NCBI GenBank assembly: GCA_905221605.1
Contig: CAJNDS010000345.1
Location: forward strand, 62,001 to 126,000
DNA from: Symbiodinium natans
Lineage: Eukaryota > Sar > Dinophyceae > Suessiales > Symbiodiniaceae
Reading direction: 5' to 3'
DNA length: 64,000 nucleotides
Under the pieces are notes generated by a model. The model worked only from the letters and a program-made list of their open reading frames with translations, searched no databases and had not been told where the DNA came from. Both the position numbers and the translations under genes were made by a program. Shown piece by piece: positions 46,646 through 54,310 of this stretch. The first letter of the stretch is position 1. The number at the start of each line of letters is the position of its first letter.

Positions 46646-47140
46646 ATCCGCCGGCGCTTGTAAGGTAGTAGGCTTCTTTCAGCATGGGGGCGTGAACGGT
46701 GTTACGGCTTCCGCAAAGCGCAGTCCTGGATTTGCTAGGCTCTTGAATTGCATCCTTCGCGAAGTTGCCCCTGAAGATACTTGGACCACGGTGGCAGTCC
46801 TCGATCAGGTCAAGTCGGCCCCTCACAAAGACAGGTACAATGACAGTTCCCCAAGTTTGGTCCTTCCGCTTGCGGCGCCGCCCTCGGGCGGTGGAATCTG
46901 GGCAGAGTGCACGACGTGAGACTGGTGGGACCTTACTCCGTTTAGGTTCGACCCGCATGTGTGGCATGCTTCCGAGCCTTGGAGTGAAGGTCGTCGCGTT
47001 TTGCTGGTTGCATATAACCTAAAAAGGTTCAGCAAGCCCACGCCAGAACAAGTTCAGCTTCTGAGTGAGCTAGGTTTTCCTGGAGGTGCAAGTTTTTCCG
47101 CCGTTGCATGTCTTCCTGAAGCTGCTTTTGAAAAGGGGGG
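46635..47140 (+). pseudogene. 2OG-Fe(II)-oxygenase-like segment inside the copia polyprotein, one stop
   Basis: In one frame the plus strand reads GACKVVGFFQHGGVNGVTA and TWTTVAVLDQVKSAPHKDRY, then LVLPLAAPPSGGGIWAECTT. A TGA at 46917-46919 follows, and the same frame resumes with FRFDPHVWHASEPWSEGRRV and LLVAYNLKRF. The spacing HKD (46824-46832), GGGIW, HASEPW (His at 46965) and SEGRR matches the HxD...H...R layout of double-stranded beta-helix Fe(II)/2-oxoglutarate oxygenases. Position between integrase and RT is unusual for copia. The fold assignment is inference from motif spacing. The stop shows this copy is inactive. Confidence 0.45.
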
Positions 47141-47156
47141 GAGACTCAGACACGCT

Positions 47157-47224
47157 ACAAAAATCCCAAAAATCACAAAAATCACAAAAATCACAAAAAT
47201 CCCAAAAATCCCAAAAAAACCATA
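47157..47224. repeat. 10 bp A-rich tandem repeat
   Basis: AAAAATCACA and AAAAATCCCA are repeated about six times in the copia interior, expanding the linker after the oxygenase-like segment. Confidence 0.9.
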
Positions 47225-47914
47225 AAAAGCACCAAACCCTTAAAGAAAGACGAGGGTTCTGTTACGGCCCATAAGGAGCAAGTTTTTAAGGCTTCAACAG
47301 CCTGCGCAAGTGATGAGGCGCAGGGCCGGGGGAGCATGAATCTTGGCCGGGAATCTGCGGTGGTTCCTAGCGTTGACACTTCTCAAACATGTGCAGGAGC
47401 TGAGGCGCAGGGCGGGGGGAGTGCGGTTGTGGATGAGGACTCGTAGGAGACCTAAATTCGTCTTTGGCTAGGGAGTTGATCGCCCCTGCCAACCTTGATC
47501 GCGTCGGTCAAGGAAATGATGAGACTCTGGGACTTAGTAAGGCCTCGGTAGCGGGTCGGGGTCCTGGGTGCTTGGGCGTTGAGTGCGGGGCGTGCGTAAA
47601 GGACTCTGCTGCAGTCTGCTCGCTCTGTGAGAGAGATGTGTTGTCAGTGGGTCGTTCTTTAAAGGCTTCGCCATCGTTGCTTGGGCGTCTCGAGGATGGG
47701 AGTTTCGTAGATGGGGCGTTTGGCGAGGGGTTCGAGGGGCCATTTGATGCTCCTGATGCTCGTCAGCCCGGTGTTGGAGTGCAGGTGGAAGGTTCGGGAG
47801 CGTGCGGGTCGGTTGGGTCTGCAGGTCGTGATGACTCTCGGATCGCCTGTCTCAGAGAAGCTGAGTGCGGAGCACCAGGCGGAACTTCGTTGTCATGCAG
47901 TGGTTTAGGTAAGG

Positions 47915-49183
47915 TTGTCCCTTCCCTTCTCCCCCTTTTTCCCCGATACTTGGCAGTTGTATGAGTCTGGTGCGTTTGAGGGTGATGAGGATGAGGGTTC
48001 GGTTTCATTGGGCCTTTGTCCGGGTGAAGTTGACCCTGAAGTGTCACTTAGGAACCTAAAGGCGTGGTACGAGGGCAGGGCTCAGTGTAGACAGCATGCG
48101 GATGTGGGCCAACGATGTCCAGCAGAAGATGCTAAAAGGCATGCCGTTGTTCGGAAGATTCTTGAGCTTGAGCAAACCAGCTGTGCCAAGGCTGGTGAAG
48201 AGCTAGAGTACAGTTTGTTGCCAGATGCTGAGGTTCTGTGCACGCATACGGTGCCGTTGGTTGAAGTAGAGCGGTACTATGATCTTTGGAAGGAGACTCT
48301 CGAAAAGGAGCTGCATTCGATGATCGATGACAAGCAGGCTCTCAGAGTGATTTCGGAGGCAGAGCTGACCAAGTACCAAGAAGCCGGAACGCATGCCATG
48401 ATCATCCCAAGTAAGCTGGTGTGTACCACAAAAAGCGGCGGTAGATTCAAGGCCCGGTTGGTGGCTTGTGGCAACTACGTTGATCTTAGTGGCAAGGACG
48501 GCGAAAGTCGGAGTGCAAGCGTGGATCTGTATGCCGGCGGAATTGACGCAGCGGTACTGAGACAGGTGTTGGCACTCGCAGTCAAGAAGAGGTGGTCAGC
48601 CGGATCCACTGACGTGTCTACAGCATTTTTAAATGCTGAGCTTCGCCAGAGCCCGCTCACCAAGCCGGCGCCTCTCTCTCAGCAAGTTCCGTCAGAAATT
48701 GTTGTGCTCCGCCCACCCTCGCTGTTGGTCAAGCATGGCTTGGTGCCTCCACGCAGCTTTACGCTTGTCTTGCGGGCTGTCTACGGCCTGGACCAATCTC
48801 CGCGTGACTGGGGCATACGCCGCGACAAGGATCTGCGCACTGTTCGGTTGATGCTTGGCAACCGTGAATGTCGGTTGGTGATGTCGGCTGTTGACAACAA
48901 TCTGTGGTTCTTGACTACTGGCTGCAAGTCGGACCCTGTGATGGCTTGTTTGATGGTGTACGTTGATGATCTTCTTGCTACGGGACCGTTGGCCGTTATT
49001 CGGCCACTGCTTGCTGAGATCTCCAAGCTTTGGCAATGTGGCGCGGTATCTTTTCTACCTGAGAACACGTCTGAGGCGCCCCTGGTGTTCTTTGGGTATG
49101 AAATCAGGCGAGTTGGTCGGAGCTTTCATCTCAGCCAGCGAGACTACGTAACGGAGCTTGCTACAATGTACAAGGTATCGTGA
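47915..49183 (+). CDS. Copia reverse transcriptase (RVT_2), open frame
   Basis: The 422-codon frame has an acidic leader, then VEVERYYDLWKETLEKELHS, IPSKLVCTTKSGGRFKARLV, STDVSTAFLNAELR (the DVxTAFL block with the first catalytic Asp), VLRAVYGLDQSPRDWG and MVYVDDLLATGP (YVDD catalytic box at 48959-48970). It closes with PLVFFGYEIRRVGRSFHLSQ and RDYVTELA. Length and block order match Ty1/copia RT. The domain is intact. The annotated ATG is simply the first in frame; in a working element this would be translated as part of Gag-Pol. Confidence 0.8.
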   Translation: MSLPFSPFFPDTWQLYESGAFEGDEDEGSVSLGLCPGEVDPEVSLRNLKAWYEGRAQCRQHADVGQRCPAEDAKRHAVVRKILELEQTSCAKAGEELEYSLLPDAEVLCTHTVPLVEVERYYDLWKETLEKELHSMIDDKQALRVISEAELTKYQEAGTHAMIIPSKLVCTTKSGGRFKARLVACGNYVDLSGKDGESRSASVDLYAGGIDAAVLRQVLALAVKKRWSAGSTDVSTAFLNAELRQSPLTKPAPLSQQVPSEIVVLRPPSLLVKHGLVPPRSFTLVLRAVYGLDQSPRDWGIRRDKDLRTVRLMLGNRECRLVMSAVDNNLWFLTTGCKSDPVMACLMVYVDDLLATGPLAVIRPLLAEISKLWQCGAVSFLPENTSEAPLVFFGYEIRRVGRSFHLSQRDYVTELATMYKVS

Positions 49184-50369
49184 CCTTCCCGCTCCCTCCA
49201 CACCTCTTCCCCCAGGAACCTTGGACAGACCGCTTGCCGAGGTGCAATCAGCCAGCGACCTTAAACAGTGCCAGGCCATGCTAGGAGAAGCGCTGTGGGT
49301 TAGTACACGAACTCGGCCAGATGTTGGCTTCGCTGTTTCTCGTCTTTCTCAGGCGATGTCCAAGAATGCAGCTGCAGTTAGGCCACTTTGCATTCACTTG
49401 CTAGGGTATCTGTATCGCACCAAAGATTTTGGCCTCTTGTACACAGACCAGTATCCAGCTCAGGGGGAGACGGGTTCGGTTGCTTCTGTCAATGGCAAGT
49501 ATGTTGTTGAGGCCAAACAGACGCTGCGTTCGCACCCACACAATGGTTTACTCTCTGGGGTCGTTGACGGGTTGGCTGTCAACCCGACAACCCTTTGTTG
49601 CAGCTAGTACGGCCGAAGCCGAATTACTTTCCGTGACCATGGCTTCTCGTACGGGAGGTCGCAGCGCTTCGTGATCGAGGAAATCGAGGGTTGCAAGGTA
49701 GACGTGCGGATCCTTAACGACAATCTCGCGGCTACCACGATATGCAATGCTCAGTCCACCAATTGGCGGACTCGCCATCTGCGGATTCGTGCAGCACATT
49801 TGCGGCAGCAGATCAGCGCTGGTGAATGTTCAGTATCTCACGTTGCAGGTGAATGCAACACCGCAGATTTAGGAACTAAGGCACTCCAGCCATCGCGGTT
49901 CGAAAGGCTCCGGGCCATGATGGGAGTCTTGAGTTTCTCTGAGGTCACTGCTCGCGAACGCACCAGCTCTGCGGTTGTCTCGTCAGGTCCACCGGTAGAG
50001 GAAGCTCTCAGGGTCGTTGTCGCTGCACTTTGCGTGGCATCAGCAAAGGGTCAACCGTTGAGTGATGGTTCTGATGACTTTGTCTTCTGGAGAGTTGTGT
50101 TGCTTTGGAGCGTGTTTGTGATCGTTGCCTGGGAGATGTTCAGGTGGGGCTGCCGAGTGTGTTACCGGAAACTCGCAAGCTGGGATATGCCTGAACCAGA
50201 CCCAGAAGCCTCCGAATCTGAAAGGGAGCAGGAGCCTGATAAAGAGGATCTCCTTGAAGAAGCTGACAGGCCCCAGCGTGACGCTGAGCCTCGTGATGAA
50301 GATCCTGGTGTAATGCCCTTTCGGTACATTGACGTTGTAGCGATGTCATCTGGCAGCACCAAATGGTAA
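49158..50369 (+). pseudogene. Copia RNase H, frameshifted, with C-terminal membrane segment
   Basis: Three frames carry the RNase H parts: LGEALWVSTRTRPDVGFAVS (49158-49607), ASTAEAELLSVTMASRTGG (49429-49674, with the catalytic Glu) and NDNLAATTICNAQSTNWRTR, then GECNTADLGTKAL (from 49671). Each change of frame needs an indel. The last frame continues past RNase H into a hydrophobic helix (FWRVVLLWSVFVIVAWEMF, about 50087-50145) and a highly acidic tail before its stop at 50369. A membrane anchor after RNase H is not part of standard copia. Confidence 0.65.
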
Positions 50370-50851
50370 CTGGCAGGCACAATGAAAGAATGAGGAAAAC
50401 TCAGAAAAACGCAACCAGAACAGGTAAACCCTCACAGGTGGGTGGCTGGGCTCTCAGGGCCTCAGCTGACGAATCTCGGCGCGCGCATGGCGCTGCGACG
50501 TTGTGTACGTTGCTCCACAAAGGCCAACGCCTGCACACCCCACAGAACGAGAGCAGCAGGCCATAGGCGTCATGCTTTGAGAGTTTACGCTCCCGAACCT
50601 GGTGATGAGCCACCGCCCCATGACAGAGGTGTCGGTTCTGAGCATGTTCCTAGGGCAGTTGAGCGTGAGTGGGCCGGCATGCTGGCCCATCAAGTAGTCG
50701 TTAGGGTCTCCGACCTCGCGCCCCTCCCAAGTTTTCAGGGTGGAGGGCCACTGGACTGGGGCATCTTCTCGAAGTCAGGGAGCGGGCTGAGGTGTTGTTT
50801 GGGATGCTGAACAGGCCCCGTTGATACCTATCGTGCTTCACCCGCATCGGA

Positions 50852-51226
50852 ATGGCATCTGAGTGGGGTGGTCCTGCGAGTTCGCTGTATCAAGAACAAC
50901 CTCCGGCTTACCACACTGATCAGTACATCTACGTGCCTGAAGTGAGACCACGGGTTCTGGGGAGATGGCATATGAGGCCGCGTGTGAGATTACTCAGCCC
51001 AGCGCGGACAACTGCGCCGATTCCTCTCACTGCCCTTACAGGGGCGCGACGTACGCTGCAAGAGTTTGTCAATGGGGACAGGATCATCTGGGATGATCAC
51101 TTCATGGATCCAGATCATGCGAGGCGGCATGAAGATCAGCAGTGGAGAGGACGTACCGAGTTCGAAGTAGATCTCGATGAGTTGGCGAGGCTTCAAGGAA
51201 GAGATGTGGACCCTGATGAGGTTTGA
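50852..51226 (+). CDS. Small ORF between pol and the 3' LTR
   Basis: A 124-codon frame (YQEQPPAYHTDQYIYVPEVR, RRTLQEFVNGDRIIWDDHFM, EFEVDLDELARLQGRDVDPD) ends shortly before the 3' LTR. Composition is clearly protein-like and it has stayed open in a decayed element. No family is recognised. An upstream frame (50442-50810) has CVRCSTKANAC and may be a small zinc-binding remnant of the same 3' module. Confidence 0.45.
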   Translation: MASEWGGPASSLYQEQPPAYHTDQYIYVPEVRPRVLGRWHMRPRVRLLSPARTTAPIPLTALTGARRTLQEFVNGDRIIWDDHFMDPDHARRHEDQQWRGRTEFEVDLDELARLQGRDVDPDEV

Positions 51227-51297
51227 GTATGCGATGCATGAGTGCAACCTGCATTCTGGTTCAATCCGGACGGCTTGCAAGGCACCAGCTGGCAGAG

Positions 51298-51560
51298 TGT
51301 TGGGCGGAGATCCAGCAGCTCTTGAAGGCTCAGGCTCAGGTTGCACAGCGTGTAGGCCCCGTAGACACGCATGTGGGATTACCTTTTCTTCGGGGTAGGC
51401 AGCTAAAGTTCTCGAACATCTGAGCTAGTTGGACTGTATGTCCAGCATCACAAGCAACAAGAAAACTTTTGCGAAAAATGTATAGCTGATGAAGAAGTGT
51501 ACAGATGAATGCTTCTGTGTTGCTTTGAGCCTGAACAAACAGAGTGCTCCATTTGTCCCA
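51298..51560 (+). repeat. 3' LTR of the copia element
   Basis: Starts TGTTGGGCGGAGATCCAGCA and ends TTTGTCCCA. It carries an extra block (CAGGTTGCACAGCGTGTAGG) missing from the 5' copy. A/T-rich sequence with CGAAAAATGTATAGC near 51470 could hold the U3/R signals. Confidence 0.8.
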
Positions 51561-52435
51561 TCAACGATTCGTTTTCCTGTCCCGAATGCAGCCCGCCGCT
51601 ACCACTGGGTGTCTAAACAAACTTAAACCTAAGTTTGCGTGTTTAGCTGAATTTTGCATTTGTCACCTAGTCACCGGCAGCTGGTCGGCATGCTGCGGCG
51701 AAAGGCAAAAAATAGCAAAAATTTCGCGAGCTGCGTTCGGTCGAAAGGAACACCACCGGAAGCATCAGAAGAACTGCTGCCGCGCCGTTTATCTCCGCGT
51801 GTAGCGTGTCGCCGCAGTTGCAACCAAAAACGGTCTGTCGCGCGACATCGACGATGTTGAGCCGATGAAGGGTTCGAACAATGGAGCGTACAAAGACACC
51901 CGAAAACATCCGAAAACCGCGCTACAGGCATACAGTTCAGGAACCAGGGAATTCCCGACTCTTCAACTACCATCTAGCTCAGGACTATACAAGTCCTTTC
52001 GCAGGAATCAACGCTCGCTGCGGCACTGCGCGTCTTTGTAGCAGCAGCACAGTGGCCAAAGCGCTCTCAAAGCTACTACCTCCGGCGACACGCCTTGTCT
52101 GACATGCTAGCCGACAGCAGCTTACGAGGCCACTTGCGCGAGCATCACAGCCACCCTGCAGGGACCACTGGCCACTGGAGACTTGGAACGAAACGCTCGC
52201 TGTCAGGGCTCTGCGGGTCCCACAGCAGTATTTAGAACAACGAGTCCAGTAGTAGTGACAGCGCAGTGACCACGGGTCACTTGAACTTGACTGGCCCTGT
52301 GCAAAACCTTGCCGGGACTCCTAGAGGCGCTCACTGTCGAAACTGCAAGTCGCCTATACGAGGGAGGGATAGAACTTCTCCCCACAGCATTGCTTTGCAC
52401 AATTCAAGCCACACGCGCCGCCAATGTGCTCTCTT
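51561..52435. other. No gene recognised
   Basis: Flank of the copia element. Only short frames and no repeats are seen until the CTCTG satellite begins. Confidence 0.4.
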
Positions 52436-52946
52436 TCTCTCTTTCTCTGCCTGCTTTGCTCTCTGCTCTGCTCTCTGCTCTGCTCTCTGCTCTGCTCTCT
52501 GCTCTGCTCCCTGCTCTTCTGCTCTCTGCTCTGCTCTCTGCTCTGCTCTCTGCTCTGCTCTCTGCTCTGCTTCCTGCTCTTCTGCTCTCTGCTCTTCTGC
52601 TCTCTGCTCTTCTGCTCTCTGCTCTTCTGCTCTCTGCTCTGCTGCTCTCTGCTCTGCTCCTCTCTGCTCTGCTCCTCTCTGCTCTGCTCCTCTCTGCTCT
52701 GCTCTCTGCTCTGCTCTCTGCTCTGCTCTCTGCTCTGCTCTCTGCTCTGCTCTCTGCTCTGCTCTCTGCTCTGCTCTCTGCTCTGCTCTCTGCTCTGCTC
52801 TCTGCTCTGCTCTCTGCTCTGCTCTCTGCTCTGCTCTCTGCTCTGCTCTCTGCTCTGCTCTCTGCTCTTGCTCTCTGCTCTGCTCTCTGCTCTGCTCTCT
52901 GCTCTGCTCTCTGCTCTGCTCTCTGCCTCTGCTCTCCTCGCCCAGG
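52436..52946. repeat. CTCTG-based satellite (10 bp unit)
   Basis: CTCTGCTCTG repeats for about 510 bp, with variants (CTCTTCTG, CTCCTCTG). The plus strand is pyrimidine-rich with single G, the minus strand purine-rich. Long CSAL- or RAES-type frames on either strand are artefacts. Confidence 0.95.
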
Positions 52947-52948
52947 TC

Positions 52949-53176
52949 CCTCGCCCAGGTCGGGGTTTATCCAAAACACTTTTGGGCAAATCAGCTGAAA
53001 GGTATTTCCAATCTTTAAGAATATTGCATCATGTCAGAATACCATGTACCCATGTAATGCAAACGCGCAGATTCTGCTTTTTCCCAATTCGATCTCACGC
53101 GGGGGTTGTTCGAACGTACAGGTTGAGGGCATAGCACCCGAATGCGGTAGAGGCTCCGCGGGTGCAGAAACACCCC
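52949..53176. repeat. 228 bp direct repeat, copy 1
   Basis: Begins CCTCGCCCAGGTCGGGG directly after the CTCTG satellite and ends GCAGAAACACCCC. It is identical, as read by eye, to 53522-53749. Confidence 0.9.
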
Positions 53177-53521
53177 CGGGAGGGTGGGCGGGTTCAAAAA
53201 TTTCCTCCCATGATTGTCGCTCTCAACATGAGCCACTTGCGCGACAACAAGCAAGCCAGATCGTGAAAGCACACAAAACGTCGCACGGAGGAAACTTTTG
53301 CCCACATCTTTAAAAATCAAGTGCATGGCTGAAGCATGTCTCCCTCAAACCCATACAGAGTATTTTAAAAACAAAAGCACCGATTTTTCAATGGTGGAAA
53401 GCTCTGCTACAAAGCAACGTACAGCTAACTGAGTTCTGCCCAAAACTCTTGTTTCTCTAAACCCGGCCGCAAGCGGCCTACCTCCCCAATCGAGAGAACT
53501 GTCAGCGAAGCTGAAAGTTTG
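53177..53521. other. 345 bp spacer between the direct repeats
   Basis: No coding domain is seen. It includes an A-rich stretch near 53360-53390. Confidence 0.5.
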
Positions 53522-53749
53522 CCTCGCCCAGGTCGGGGTTTATCCAAAACACTTTTGGGCAAATCAGCTGAAAGGTATTTCCAATCTTTAAGAATATTGC
53601 ATCATGTCAGAATACCATGTACCCATGTAATGCAAACGCGCAGATTCTGCTTTTTCCCAATTCGATCTCACGCGGGGGTTGTTCGAACGTACAGGTTGAG
53701 GGCATAGCACCCGAATGCGGTAGAGGCTCCGCGGGTGCAGAAACACCCC
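53522..53749. repeat. 228 bp direct repeat, copy 2
   Basis: Identical to 52949-53176 by inspection, offset 573 bp. It ends about 105 bp from the 3' tail of the LINE. Confidence 0.9.
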
Positions 53750-53855
53750 TCTCGACATTCACCCGCTAAGGCCGATCAGCGGAGGAAATGAAGCTATCTG
53801 CGTGGCACCTACCAACGGAAGGACAAGATGGCCCTGTCCCCTCGATGGTGCATCT

Positions 53856-54310
53856 TTTTTTTCATTCATTCATTCGCATCAACTGTGGCAGTTGTCATGC
53901 GGGCGAGTGTGAGCTAGTCACCCCTCTCTGCTGGAGGGTTCGCCGGTGTGAGGCAGATAAACCCTGCTGTGCCCCGTGGAGCCCGACAGCAAAGTTGTAC
54001 AATCCTAGAAAGATAAATACTGCCTTTGGCAGCCGCAAAGCTGTGCTCCTCAGAGCCCGACAGCTGAGGTGTCACAGCTGGGAACTAACAAGTGAAGCTA
54101 ACAAGCAAAAAACTGTACAGGAGACATCATGAGGGCCAGCTTGTCTACAGCCTATGTCTACTCCTTGTCAGAGTGTCGACTCACAAGGCGAGGAGACCTC
54201 AGGCCTTGTTGTACTGAGTGTAGAGAGTTAGCCTCTCATGTTTAGAGCTTGAGAGTCATGAATGTTCTGTGTACACCAGTGGGGAGTGGAGGCCACTGTC
54301 CCAAGTAGAG
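53856..54310 (-). other. LINE 3' untranslated region and tail
   Basis: Follows the stop codon of the main frame. No coding content is seen. It ends in a short GAAT repeat and A8 on the minus strand, the likely site where reverse transcription begins. Confidence 0.6.

Larger units (their letters stand above)
44581..51560 (+). mobile_element. Degraded Ty1/copia LTR retrotransposon
   Basis: Two LTRs flank a 6.5 kb interior holding, in copia order: PBS, gag fragments, integrase C-terminus, an extra oxygenase-like segment, RT and RNase H. Integrase before RT defines Ty1/copia. The LTRs differ by substitutions and by indels (238 versus 263 bp), so the insertion is old. Protease, the integrase catalytic core and most of gag are missing, and RNase H is frameshifted. 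No clear target-site duplication is seen: the two sides share TCAAC, but not adjacent to the left LTR. Confidence 0.85.

Noticed and set aside
52266-53134. CSAL/RAES-rich long frames
   Set aside because: They are produced by the CTCTG satellite on either strand.
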